From the NCBI GenBank assembly GCA_965228415.1, contig OZ245814.1, positions 5,022,001 through 5,086,000 on the forward strand: DNA of 64,000 bases. Reading direction: 5' to 3'. Under the pieces are notes generated by a model, which did no database searches, was not told where the DNA came from, and worked only from the letters and a program-made list of their open reading frames with translations. Of the stretch, positions 1 through 10,600 are shown one piece after another. Each line of letters starts with the position of its first letter. Within the stretch, counting starts at the first letter, position 1. Both the position numbers and the translations under genes were made by a program. Source of the stretch: Agaribacillus sp965228415 (GTDB taxonomy: Bacteria > Bacteroidota > Bacteroidia > Cytophagales > Cyclobacteriaceae).

Positions 1-2
1 GC

Positions 3-296
3 GGGCAAAAACAACGCCTGGCACTGGCCCGTGGATTGCTTATGATGCAAAATAGCCGGATCGTGCTGATGGATGAACCTACCAGCAGCGTGGACCTGAA
101 AACTGAAAATGATATTTTTGACAGTGTTTTCAATAAGCTGCAGGGGAAAACCATAATCGCCAGTATTCATCGGCTGCACTTGCTGGAGAAGTTCGATTAT
201 GTTTATATTTTGCGAGAAGGCCGGTTGGTCGATGAAGGCACACCACAACATTTGATAAACCACAGCAGCATATTCCAGGAACACAGCGCCAAATAG
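3..296 (+). CDS. ABC transporter ATP-binding protein, C-terminal end (5' truncated by window)
   Basis: The frame is open from the first complete codon of the window and ends at a TAG at 294-296. It carries the tail of an ABC nucleotide-binding domain: the signature loop GQKQRLALAR, a Walker B with catalytic Glu (IVLMDEPTSS), a D-loop and a switch histidine (ASIHR). This is the ATP-hydrolysing engine of an ABC exporter, acting at the inner face of the cytoplasmic membrane. Whether a membrane domain is fused upstream cannot be seen. It converges on the minus-strand biosynthetic genes that follow, so it may export their product, but that is inference. Confidence 0.9.
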   Translation, partial: GQKQRLALARGLLMMQNSRIVLMDEPTSSVDLKTENDIFDSVFNKLQGKTIIASIHRLHLLEKFDYVYILREGRLVDEGTPQHLINHSSIFQEHSAK

Positions 297-336
297 ACCT
301 ATCCCTGATACTGGCGGTCCTGCAAAGATACCCCCC

Positions 337-1383
337 CTATTTCATATCGACCGGAATTTGCTCTTGTAAATCAGACAAATGAGCAAACACCTGTCCAATG
401 TGGTAAAACTCATCTGCTCCGGTCAATGGAATTTCCAACACCATAAGATCCAGACCATACTGTAAAAATTCGTGTATGGTTTTAGCCACCTCCTTGTAAC
501 TGCCTACCAGATAGGGTACGTCGCTGTATCCGGTGGCGAAGGGGGTCAAATTGTAGGTTCCGGCAGCCATATTTTTCGATTTTTCCAATAACTCTTTTTT
601 CCATATAACTGCCGATTTCCTGGTAGTCAATTGTTGCAGACTCTTTTTTTGTTGATCTTCCGGGCAATACGCTGACAAAGCCGCTGTTGCAGCCTCCGCA
701 TCAGCCCTGCTGAGGATTCCAAAATGAAATCCCAGTTGGTAGGTTTTCCGGAGGTTCAGGGCCTTTAAATCATCCAGCGGCATAGCCATGGCAAGGCGGG
801 TTGCACCGGTATTATTGATGACATCCAAAGCGGCTTCAGAGTTACCAGCAATAAAGTTTCTGGGAAACAAAGGCGCTTCCAGCCGCTGGGGAAGTGACAG
901 GTTTTTGATCTGATAAAATTTGCCTTCATAAGTTACTTCATCCTCTCCCAAAAGCCTGTTGACAATTTGCAGGTATTCTTGCAACCTCAGATATTTGGCA
1001 TCATGCGTTTCCGTATCGCCCAGACTCCCGGCATCAAAGAGCCCGGTTCCGGTGATGTAATTCAGATATAAGGGTTTTCCGGAGAAAAGAGAAATATTAG
1101 CAATATACTTGGCCGTATAAAACGGGTGCGCATATACCGGGTTGACCGCAATAAATGGATGAAGCTTTTTTACCTGATGCAACACCATATCAGCAAAAAA
1201 CCAGGGATTTAGCAGACCTTCATTGGATTCGGGAAGCAGGATACCATGGTATCCATAGGCTTCGGATTTTGCAATAAACTCCTCAATGTCTCTGTAAATA
1301 GCATTATCAAAGTCCCGGTGTTCTCTTCTGATCCCCAACAGGTTAAATACAGGAATGAAATTTCCGTTATAAGTGATATTCAT
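337..1383 (-). CDS. LLM-class (luciferase-like) flavin-dependent monooxygenase
   Basis: The 348-residue protein has the layout of bacterial luciferase-like monooxygenases: an N-terminal strand, an early GYHGILLPES segment and a central LYLNYITGTG stretch typical of SsuD/LLM TIM barrels that bind reduced FMN. Such enzymes use FMNH2 and oxygen to oxidise small molecules. It is the last gene of a minus-strand run with a radical SAM protein, a glycosyltransferase and an acyl carrier protein. That neighbourhood favours a tailoring role in a natural-product pathway over sulfonate use. The substrate is unknown. The ATG at 1383 is the only good start. Confidence 0.8.
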   Translation of the reverse strand: MNITYNGNFIPVFNLLGIRREHRDFDNAIYRDIEEFIAKSEAYGYHGILLPESNEGLLNPWFFADMVLHQVKKLHPFIAVNPVYAHPFYTAKYIANISLFSGKPLYLNYITGTGLFDAGSLGDTETHDAKYLRLQEYLQIVNRLLGEDEVTYEGKFYQIKNLSLPQRLEAPLFPRNFIAGNSEAALDVINNTGATRLAMAMPLDDLKALNLRKTYQLGFHFGILSRADAEAATAALSAYCPEDQQKKSLQQLTTRKSAVIWKKELLEKSKNMAAGTYNLTPFATGYSDVPYLVGSYKEVAKTIHEFLQYGLDLMVLEIPLTGADEFYHIGQVFAHLSDLQEQIPVDMK

Positions 1384-1454
1384 GTTAGTTTTAGGTCTGA
1401 TGGTTGATGCTGAAATACAATTAATTCCGGCTATAAATTATTTGGGAGTTCTGC

Positions 1455-2630
1455 CTACACGCCGTTGGAATATAACAATTCACATTTGGAGCAGATAGGC
1501 ATAAGGGTATTATTGTGCGTGGTTCTGAACTTTTTGAAATCTTCACCATGCCAGACTGACTTTAGTGATTGCCCTTTCATGTTGCCTACTACAAATTCAG
1601 GGAATTTTTTGCAGGGGACTACGTTTCCGTTAGGCATTAAATCAATCCTGTTGGATATACTCAAACATCTTGACCGCTTTTCGCAAGGTGCATTGGATCC
1701 TTCGATAAATCCTTGGATTTCCGAATCCTCCAGATCCGGCTGAAAGCGGATGCGTATGTCCCACTTTCTCTCTTTAATTTTGGCCATTTGTTCCAGAAGA
1801 TCATTTCTTAAGGCGGGATTTAAATGAAAGTCAAATGAATGCCACGAGTTTTTGGCCCCTTGATCTGTATTCATCCAGCTAAAATGATTATTGAAGAATC
1901 GGTCCATATCACAGGCCGTTTGATGATCGATAAACCATGGAAAATTAAAATACAACGTGTCGATACCCAATTCCTCAAAATAGAGACAGGTTTCAAACAA
2001 TTCGGGAATCAAGTCGTCACTCAACACGCCTGCTACTGAAATAAATCCTTTGTAAATTCCAGCTTTTTGCAGGTCTATCAAGGTCTGAATGTTGTCAATT
2101 ATTTTGCAAAAAGTGTTTTTCCCTCTCAGTTTATCATGAATCTCTTCCAATCCTTCGATGCTGACAAGCATGGTAAGGCAGTCTGAAATGCGAATCAAGG
2201 AATCGAGCTCTCTCTTAATAAGTAACCCATTCGTACAGATTACAGTTTGTCTTGGATCATTAGCCAATAATTCGATAAATTCCTCCCAGTAGCCGTAGAT
2301 CATTGGTTCCCCTCCCCAAACATATAAGTGAGACTTTACTTCCGAGGTTTCAGCAAGTAATCTCTTAACAATTTCTATGTCCAGATCCCCGGCTTTTGCC
2401 AGCTCTCCTTTGCCTAAATGATTGTGATAGCCTTCTTCATTCCATTGAAAACAATGTGTACATCTGAGGTTGCAGCGATTGGAGAGCTTTAGTCCAATCT
2501 CCTGCGGAATTTCCATAGCATAAGCCGGATCTTTATCTCGTTCGGTATTACAAACCTTTGTAATATTTAATTTCTTCTGTAAACGTAATAGGGCTTCACT
2601 CCTGTAGGAAAGAGTAGTTTGTGGCTGCAT
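1455..2630 (-). CDS. radical SAM/SPASM domain protein
   Basis: The radical SAM cluster motif CxxxCxxC is at residues 53-60 (CNLRCTHC), followed by a GGEP-type motif that contacts SAM (VWGGEPMIYG). The C-terminal part is cysteine rich (CEKRSRC, a later single Cys in NVVPCKK, and CSKC near the end), as in SPASM domains that hold auxiliary iron-sulfur clusters. Family members generate a 5'-deoxyadenosyl radical, often to modify ribosomal peptides or build cofactors. No precursor peptide was recognised nearby. It lies 10 bp after the glycosyltransferase gene on the same strand, so it is probably co-transcribed. Confidence 0.85.
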   Translation of the reverse strand: MQPQTTLSYRSEALLRLQKKLNITKVCNTERDKDPAYAMEIPQEIGLKLSNRCNLRCTHCFQWNEEGYHNHLGKGELAKAGDLDIEIVKRLLAETSEVKSHLYVWGGEPMIYGYWEEFIELLANDPRQTVICTNGLLIKRELDSLIRISDCLTMLVSIEGLEEIHDKLRGKNTFCKIIDNIQTLIDLQKAGIYKGFISVAGVLSDDLIPELFETCLYFEELGIDTLYFNFPWFIDHQTACDMDRFFNNHFSWMNTDQGAKNSWHSFDFHLNPALRNDLLEQMAKIKERKWDIRIRFQPDLEDSEIQGFIEGSNAPCEKRSRCLSISNRIDLMPNGNVVPCKKFPEFVVGNMKGQSLKSVWHGEDFKKFRTTHNNTLMPICSKCELLYSNGV

Positions 2631-2640
2631 GAGTCAAATA

Positions 2641-3726
2641 TTAAAAATCGGCAATAAAGGTTAAAACAAAATCGGGAAGATTATTCCTTAAGATAGTGAT
2701 ATTCTCATGGAATCTTATCAATAGTTCGGAACTAAAATCATTTTTTTTCCAGGCCTCAAAAGAGGCGCCAATTTTCAATTCGTCGATTAATTTCTGATTA
2801 CCCGCCTCATTAGGCCCCATCGGTTCCAGGTAAATGAAGGGGGTCGCAGTGATAATGGCGTCCAGAAGTGTCATGCCTCCCGGTTTTGAAATCACTGCCT
2901 TGCAGTCGCTCATTAGTTTTAAGGGCACATGATGATCGGCAAATTGCATATATTCTTTTACGTGGCCGGACCTGATTTTAGCCAGTGGCGGAAATGCCGG
3001 AGCGTCATCTTTGTTTTCCAGCGGATCCCAGCGGGCGTCACTTACATAAAACTCGGTGCGATTATCGTGTGGATCGTAATCGGACATGTCGTTTAAAATA
3101 ATTTTTCGCTGATATCCCCTGGTCGTAACTTCCTGGGTTTTTGTTGTGTAATCTCCTAATCCCCAACCACCTCCATGTATGAGCAACTTATCTGGCCGGT
3201 TTATAAAATCTGTCGGATTCAAAGAGGGTATATTCAGTGTATAGTTGACCTTGCCGGCTTCAAGGTCAAAAAAATAATAAGTTTTCCCTATGGAAATGTT
3301 GTTTCTGTTGAGCCAGGTGGGTGCGTGCCCGGCATCCATCCGGCAGCACCGGATATTTTTATGGCCGGATAGCGCTTGATAATCTTTTAATACCTCAAAC
3401 CACAAGCCGGAAAGACAGAGGAAATTCGACACCTGCTTCCTATCCCACTCCTGATACAAAGCCTGTACTGCCGCAGGATCGAGGCCCGGCGTATAATCAA
3501 TCGGCATTTTAGTCGCTAACTGGGCTAATCTAAAGTTGCTGGCAAACGCGCTTTTTGTTTCTTGAAAAATCTTCCTTTTATCCTGATTTAGCAAACCCTC
3601 GATAATATAACAGCTGGAGGGTATTCCCATTGCTGCCAACTGCCTCTGAACAATTTTAGCCGGCACATATACGCCGTATCCAAGGGCAGAGGTTAAAATA
3701 CTTATGGGACCCGGGTTAGATGACAT
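2641..3726 (-). CDS. GT-B-like glycosyltransferase
   Basis: I start this at the ATG at 3726 (MSSNPGPISI). It overlaps the end of the acyl carrier protein gene by 11 bp and has AGGGA about 9 bp upstream; a longer frame runs to 3771. The C-terminal half has the UDP-sugar-binding pattern of GT-B enzymes of the GT1/GT28 type: ISKPGGMTLLDAI, then a P-x-E-x-N-A segment (LEPMGPNEAGNQ). A glycine-rich LLIHGGGWG strand opens this domain. It probably transfers a sugar to a small molecule or carrier-bound intermediate. The acceptor is unknown. Linkage to the ACP suggests a natural-product pathway. Confidence 0.65.
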   Translation of the reverse strand: MSSNPGPISILTSALGYGVYVPAKIVQRQLAAMGIPSSCYIIEGLLNQDKRKIFQETKSAFASNFRLAQLATKMPIDYTPGLDPAAVQALYQEWDRKQVSNFLCLSGLWFEVLKDYQALSGHKNIRCCRMDAGHAPTWLNRNNISIGKTYYFFDLEAGKVNYTLNIPSLNPTDFINRPDKLLIHGGGWGLGDYTTKTQEVTTRGYQRKIILNDMSDYDPHDNRTEFYVSDARWDPLENKDDAPAFPPLAKIRSGHVKEYMQFADHHVPLKLMSDCKAVISKPGGMTLLDAIITATPFIYLEPMGPNEAGNQKLIDELKIGASFEAWKKNDFSSELLIRFHENITILRNNLPDFVLTFIADF

Positions 3727-3970
3727 CCTTGTTTCCCTGCATTTCGAGAATAAAAGACTGTAATAATTCAAGCTTGTTGAAATATTTCAGATCCAGGGAT
3801 TCTATGTTGATTTCTATATCAAAAGCTTCTTCAATTTTTACGATAAATTGCAAGAGGTCCAACGAATTCAGGCCTAAATCAGTCATCAGGTCGCTCTGTT
3901 CATTCAAAGCGTCCGGAGAAATTTCCCTGGAAAGGACATCGCTTAAAATTTCCGCCAGTGTGTGTTTCAT
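3716..3970 (-). CDS. acyl carrier protein
   Basis: The 84-residue protein, started at the ATG at 3970 (MKHTLAEIL), has the size and helical pattern of an ACP. The phosphopantetheine attachment motif is DLGLNSLDLL, with Ser36 as the expected modified residue. An upstream in-frame ATG at 4033 would add 21 residues without ACP similarity. It carries acyl or aminoacyl groups as thioesters. It is the first gene of the minus-strand run and overlaps the glycosyltransferase, so it is most likely a dedicated pathway ACP rather than the fatty-acid AcpP, which normally sits with fab genes. Confidence 0.85.
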   Translation of the reverse strand: MKHTLAEILSDVLSREISPDALNEQSDLMTDLGLNSLDLLQFIVKIEEAFDIEINIESLDLKYFNKLELLQSFILEMQGNKDVI

Positions 3971-4127
3971 ATGCTTCGGATTGATTCTGTGTGGTTGAAT
4001 ACTTTTTCTACTACTTGCAAGATTTAAAGTCACAAAAAAATAAACCTGACAATATTTACTAATTTCGCATTAAATTGGACTTCGTATTAAAAGTAGATAT
4101 AAAAAATCGACATTTAATTATTACCGA

Positions 4128-4135
4128 TATTTTTG
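4128..4135 (+). promoter_or_regulatory. Bacteroidota-type -7 box for the NamZ-like gene
   Basis: TATTTTTG matches the TAnnTTTG consensus of Bacteroidota housekeeping promoters and lies 18 bp before the ATG at 4153. A -33 TTTG element at the usual distance is not obvious, so this is a motif match only. Confidence 0.4.
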
Positions 4136-4152
4136 TTTAAAATTTTTGCATT

Positions 4153-5376
4153 ATGAAATTTTTCAATCACATGCTGTTTTTATTGTTGTTGGCACTTAGT
4201 CTCACGGCCTGTAACCGATCTGGCGCCGAAAGCCACCAGGCTATATCCGAAATAAGGATTGTACCGGGGGCGGATCGGTTGGATGAATATCTACCTTATT
4301 TGAAAAACAAAAAAATCGGAATGGTCGTCAATCAGACTTCCCTGATCGGCCAACGCCCCAGTGTCGACAGCCTGTTGGCCCATCAAGTCGATATCGCAAT
4401 TATCTTCGGCCCGGAACACGGTTTTCGTGGCAATGCCAGCAACGGCGCCAAGGTAAGTGATGAAGTAGATCCGCAAACAGGTATACCGATAATTTCATTA
4501 TATGGTAAAAAAAGACAGCCATCCAAAGAAGATCTCGCGCAGCTGGACCTGGTGGTTTTTGATATACAGGATGTGGGGTGCCGCTTTTATACGATAATCA
4601 ATACCCTTTCATACGTCATGGATGCCTGCGCGAAAAACGACAAAGAGCTCCTTATTCTTGATCGCCCCAACCCCAACGGTTACGTCGATGGCCCGGTATT
4701 GGATATGGAATTAAAATCCGGCATCGGTAAATTCCCCATACCCATCACACACGGAATGACCATTGGAGAATTTGCGCAAATGATCAACGGTGAGGGCTGG
4801 CTTCCCGATAAGCAACAATGCCGAATCAAGGTTATTCCGGTAAAGAATTATGCCCACGATATGATTTACCAACTGCCTGTGCTTCCGTCACCAAACCTGA
4901 ATACCCAGCAGTCTGTTCTGCTGTATCCTTCATTGTGCCTGTTTGAAGGTACCTATGTGAGCCAGGGTAGAGGTACCTACATGCCTTTTACCGTACTGGG
5001 CAGCCCTGAACTAAAAGGAATTTATGAATTCTCCTTCACACCAAAGAGTATTCCCGGTATGAGTGAAACGCCGCTGCATCAAAATGCAACCTGTTATGGT
5101 CTTGATCTGCGGAATTTTGATGTGCAAAAATTGCACGCCTCCGGGAAAATTGACTTGAACTGGCTCCGCGAAATGTATCAGGCCTATCCTGCCAAAGAGA
5201 AGTTTTTCGATTTTTCGCTGAGCAGACAAATGGGCAACTTTGACAAACTGGCCGGTACCAGGGATTTAAAAAAACAAATCATAGCTGGCGTACCTGAGGA
5301 AGAAATAAGGAATAGTTGGGAACCGGCGCTGAGCGATTATAAAACCATGCGAAAAAAGTATGTGTTGTATCGCTGA
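4153..5376 (+). CDS. DUF1343 lipoprotein, NamZ-like exo-beta-N-acetylmuramidase
   Basis: The 407-residue protein opens with a lipoprotein signal (hydrophobic core, then LTAC with Cys20 as lipidation site), so it is probably anchored in the periplasm or outer membrane. The body matches DUF1343: KIGMVVNQTS, FGPEHGFRG, SLYGKKRQPS, VFDIQDVGCRFYTI and LDRPNPNG. The characterised member, NamZ, removes N-acetylmuramic acid from the non-reducing end of peptidoglycan fragments. That fits cell-wall recycling, and an amino-sugar kinase lies on the far side of the window. It stands alone, divergent from the ACP operon. Confidence 0.85.
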   Translation: MKFFNHMLFLLLLALSLTACNRSGAESHQAISEIRIVPGADRLDEYLPYLKNKKIGMVVNQTSLIGQRPSVDSLLAHQVDIAIIFGPEHGFRGNASNGAKVSDEVDPQTGIPIISLYGKKRQPSKEDLAQLDLVVFDIQDVGCRFYTIINTLSYVMDACAKNDKELLILDRPNPNGYVDGPVLDMELKSGIGKFPIPITHGMTIGEFAQMINGEGWLPDKQQCRIKVIPVKNYAHDMIYQLPVLPSPNLNTQQSVLLYPSLCLFEGTYVSQGRGTYMPFTVLGSPELKGIYEFSFTPKSIPGMSETPLHQNATCYGLDLRNFDVQKLHASGKIDLNWLREMYQAYPAKEKFFDFSLSRQMGNFDKLAGTRDLKKQIIAGVPEEEIRNSWEPALSDYKTMRKKYVLYR

Positions 5377-5499
5377 ATTATGCCCACCTTGGCGCATAGC
5401 TTGTGAGCTATAATAGTCTCTCCTTGTTGAGAAGTTTTTAACTCATATCCATTTTTTTTAACCAACAAAAAAATGTCAGTTTCTTATTCGAATTGAAGA

Positions 5500-6378
<879 letters not shown>

Positions 6379-6449
6379 AGTAGCTTGTTTTGTGATTTCT
6401 ACTACAAACATAATTATACTAGGTATCAAAAGTATAACAGTATATATTT

Positions 6450-6473
6450 GTATACTAGTGTAAAATTGTATAC
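6450..6473. promoter_or_regulatory. candidate HxlR operator: paired GTATAC sites
   Basis: Two copies of the palindrome GTATAC (6450-6455 and 6468-6473) are 18 bp apart, start to start, between the divergent reductase and HxlR genes. HxlR proteins are winged-helix dimers that usually bind such repeats in the shared intergenic region. The second copy ends 5 bp before the HxlR start codon, which suggests autoregulation. Confidence 0.5.
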
Positions 6474-6478
6474 CGCTT

Positions 6479-6823
6479 ATGAAAGACTATAGAAATGAGA
6501 TTCAGAAAAAGTTACTACCTGTGATGGACACCATGGAACTCTTGAGTGGAAGATGGAGGATTATCATAATGACTGCTCTTTATTTGGGAGGCAAAATGCG
6601 ATTTAACGAAATAAAGAGGAACATCCCTAAGATTACCGGCAGGGTGCTTTCAATGGACTTGAAATATCTGGAAGAAAATAAAATTGTTTCGCGTACCGTA
6701 AAAGATACAGCACCAATTACAGTTGAATATGAATTGACAGAATACGGTATAACATTAGACTCGGTCTTTGAAGCCTTGGCAGATTGGGGAAATAAACATC
6801 GAAAGAAGATAATTGGTAAATAG
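6479..6823 (+). CDS. HxlR-family transcriptional regulator
   Basis: The 114-residue protein has the HxlR winged-helix pattern: LLSGRWRIIIMTALY, MRFNEIKRNIPKITGRVLSMDLKYLEENKIVSR (split here by a few residues) and YELTEYGITL followed by a dimerisation helix. The family senses quinones, aldehydes or other electrophiles, sometimes through an N-terminal Cys, but none is present here, so the signal is unclear. It probably controls the divergent NmrA-like gene and itself through the paired GTATAC sites. Confidence 0.9.
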   Translation: MKDYRNEIQKKLLPVMDTMELLSGRWRIIIMTALYLGGKMRFNEIKRNIPKITGRVLSMDLKYLEENKIVSRTVKDTAPITVEYELTEYGITLDSVFEALADWGNKHRKKIIGK

Positions 6824-7293
6824 CTTACTCCTTAAAATGAGGCGAGCGTTGGTTTTGGCCGAAATCATCAGTTCAAAAATCACTAAAAAATAATGACCAG
6901 ATTCTTCATCCCCTATTGTATTCGGGCGAAGGGTCGAATGGATTATATCCTAAAGAGATGAGCTTGTGAATTCACAAGTTGATGGGGGTGACGAATTGGG
7001 GACAAGTAAAAACAAACAAATCCTATCAAAAAGCCATTACATATCGGTGTGAAGTTTGAGAGCGAGTGTAGAGGGAAAAACAGTGTGAATTTCAAGCGGT
7101 CTCAATACTCACGCTTCGCACTCACACTGTTTTTGTAGCGGGGCCTTCTGGATTATCTAACCGATTTTTGAAGGATTGTGTGGTGGTTAAACAGGTATTG
7201 GATCATTTTGAGAATGAGGGTTGTCAGTAGGTTGGCTGCAATGATTAAAAAAATCTGAAAAGAAATAGTTAATTAGTAGCAATCGAATAAATT
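6824..7293. other. intergenic region with a perfect palindrome and a long inverted repeat
   Basis: No convincing gene is present in these 470 bp. There is a perfect 16-bp palindrome CTTGTGAATTCACAAG at 6963-6978. A 13-bp inverted repeat (7076-7088 with 7122-7134, arms AAAAACAGTGTGA/TCACACTGTTTTT) has a run of T after the right arm and a run of A before the left arm, so it could act as a bidirectional terminator despite its 33-nt loop. Confidence 0.45.
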
Positions 7294-7670
7294 ATGAGCT
7301 TTATACTTAGACCGAGACACTGGCAAATGTTTATGCCACTTTCGATAGCAACCGTGTCCATTGGACGAATTATGAACTGTTAAATGTTCCGCTCTATTTC
7401 CTGGGCTTGCTGCTATATTTTATGTGGTATTTTGTGGTTAGATTAGAATTTTCAGAATATGTCCCTAAAAAGTGGAACTCTCAAGGATTCGGGATGTTAT
7501 TAATGGGTTTGTACTTATTTTGTCGATGGCCGTGCTACTGGTTTTTTCATGAGTATTATTCGGAAGAAGGACTACTTGGTTTACTTGGGTCATTTACATT
7601 ATACATGGTGTACACTTCCCTTAAGTTTTTTATCCTGGTGGTTCTCACGAAAGCTGAACATAGCTCTTAG
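7294..7670 (+). pseudogene. frameshifted small membrane protein
   Basis: An ATG at 7294 begins MSFILRPRHWQMFM, which resembles the N-terminus of a common Bacteroidota membrane protein (LRPKHWQLF type), but the frame stops after 29 residues at TAA. A second frame, open from 7311 to 7670, continues with hydrophobic, aromatic-rich sequence (VPLYFLGLLLYFMWYFVV, then two more membrane segments) and has only a weak TTG start at 7407. The simplest reading is one gene broken by a frameshift or small deletion near 7330-7370. The family match is from memory. Confidence 0.45.
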
Positions 7671-7696
7671 CAAATCGTCTAGTCTAAGATTTAGCA

Positions 7697-10600
7697 CTAA
7701 TGTTTTATTATTTTTCTAACAATCCTTACATCTCCGTTAACAATCACTAAAAAATACGTCCCTGATTCTAAACCTGAAATGTCCATCGAATTGCTATGTC
7801 CATATTTATCAATTATTTTTTGTCCGACAATATTTAAAACATATGATTCATAGGGGCCCGATACTCCCTCAATATTAAGAATCCCATCGGTTGGATTAGG
7901 ATAAATTTTAGCCTTACGTAGTTTATTCGTAATACCTAAAACTATTGATTCATCAGTTGTGAAACTGGATTCTTCACTTAGGGTGGTTTTGTCGCCGTCA
8001 ATAACTTTAAGCCTACAATAGTATTTGGTGGAAGAACGGAGTCCGTTAACGGTGTATACTATCTCCTCGTCAATTTCGGTAGCGTATGATCCTATTTTTT
8101 CTGAAATGCTGTAATTGTTACTTTCAATACCGATATCAATATATAAATCCATTTTGTTGAGATAAGAAACCACACTTGAATGGATCGTTGCAGATGAATC
8201 GGTGATCAATTCAATATTTAATGGATCTATATGTATTAAATCATTGTAAGACCAGGTTGTAAATGCCATCGTCTGACTCATTGCTTCCTGATTTTCATTC
8301 ACCACTTTATATCTACAATAATAGGTAGTAGAATCTTGAAGGTTTTCTAGGTCAATAGAAAGTGTTTTAGAAATATATCCCGAATATTCATCGAATGCTA
8401 TTACATGATTGAATTCATCTTTATAGAGTCCATATTCAAAAAACGTAGCGGTGACATCTAAACCTGAGGTCAAGGTGGTAGAAATTGTAGCGCTTGAATT
8501 TCTCAAATTTGATACCCGGGGCTGGGTAAAATTGATCTGATCGTCAAGTGTTACGCTAGATCTTAATATGCTACCATTATTCCCAGATACATAGACCGTA
8601 GGACCCAACAGATCAATTGAGGGAGTGCCATACAATTCTTTTTCTCTTTTCCACGTATTTCCACCATCCTCTGTCCTGTAAACATAGCCATATTCATTTG
8701 ATATAAACCCAAAATTGTTGGTATAGAATTTTACATCCTTGTACCACCCGTATGGTATCTCAAGCTTTTGCCAGCTATTTCCTCCATCAGTGGTTTTATG
8801 CATTAAAGCCTGATCTCCAACTAAATACCCCACTGTTTTGTTAACAAAATGAAAAGCCTTGATGTCTTCTTCGACTTCAAAAATCACTTCCCAGGTTTCA
8901 CCTCCATCGGTGGTTTTGTAGATTCGATTGTGATAATTACCAACATTTTTGGCATAACCTACCAAGGAGTCAAGAAATTGTATTTGATTAGAGCTAAATG
9001 ATTCTATGGCTCTCCATGTTTTCCCACCATCTATTGTTTTTCGCATTATACCGGTATTTACAAAACCTGTATTCTCATCGATAAAACTAATGGTTTTTAA
9101 ATACTCATGGGCTATGATGCTACTCTCGTGTGCTTTTGTCCAGGTGGTGGCACCATCATAAGTTTTGAAAACCAGTTGACTATTGGCAGAAGTACCAGTT
9201 TGGCCACCAACAATAGCATATCCAATACTGTCATTAATGAAATCCAATTCTTTTGTTTTCGCACCAGGCAATGGGGCACCCATGTCCAACCAGGTTTCTC
9301 CTTTATTAGTCGTTTTAATTATGCTATTGCCAACCAAGCCGTAAACGGTACTTTCAGATGCCAATTCTATTTGAGAAATTGTTGTGTATGTGGTCGCGTA
9401 TTCATTCCAGGTTTTACCTCCATCATATGTTCTAATAATTCGTCCTCTCACGCCGGTCGCATATCCCATATCCTCGTTGATAAAAAATACGGAGTAAAGG
9501 TTGTTTCCATATTTTCTTCCGTCGAAGCCGAGCCACTGCCAAGTATTCCCACCATCTAAAGTTTTATAAATCGCTCCATGATTTCCGGCAACAAATCCAA
9601 CCTCTGGATTAAGAAATTGCATTGAAAATGCCGCGTCGGTCGGCGATTTGATTTCTTTCCATGTCTCTCCTCCATCACTGGTTTTGTATATTTCACTGTG
9701 CTCTCGTGATGCAAATCCTAAATTTTGGTTTACAAAAGTTATTCTAAAGAAGTCAGAAGGAAAAGAAAATGAGTTTTCTGTAACATACCAGCTTACACCC
9801 CCGTCTATTGTTTTCAGTATAATTCCATTTCTACAAGCCAGGTGGCCAACCAGGGAACTGGTGAAATAGGAGTCTTCAATGTCAACATCTTTTATTTCCC
9901 GTATGATCCAGGAATCCCCACCATTGTTAGATATGAAAAGTTTATCGTCACTGGTAATCAATAATGTATCTTGATGGATTAAAGTAATTGCATTTAGCTT
10001 ATCACCAAAACTTGTTTTAACCTTGTTCCAACCCCCGCCATTATGAGTCGATTTATACACGGCGCCATTATTGCCTATGATATAACCAAAAGAATTTTTA
10101 AATGCTATTCGGTTCCCTGAGGTAATAGGCATCACCACTTGCCATGAATCACCCCCATCAACGGTTTTCAATAGATGTCTGCTGTTAACAATAAAGCCAG
10201 TTTTGTCATTTATAAATTGCAGATCATTACCAGTTAAATCCGATGGTTTTGGATTTAACCTGATCCATTTGTTTTTTTGTTCAAAACCATATTCTTCACT
10301 GTAGGTAATATGAAAGGATTTAGATGATCTGCATCCAAACTCATTTGCCACCTCTACTGAAAACCAACCCCTATCCGATAAATAAATAGACGGAGAGGTT
10401 TCTCCTGTGCTCCAGGAATACGATTCAAAATCTCCGGGATTTAACAAGACCGAATCCCCTTTGTCGATAAGAATTGAATCCGCGATATTAATCTGTGGCA
10501 ACCCTACAATGCTAACATATAGGGAGTCTGTTGACAAACACCCAAATTCATTTTCAACTGTAAGTTTATACCAACCTTCGTTTTCAACATTTATCGAATG

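Noticed and set aside
9107..9559. Plus-strand 150-codon frame inside the T9SS gene
   Set aside because: It is the complement of the repeat region of the minus-strand gene, with Cys/Thr-rich sequence that mirrors the repeats.
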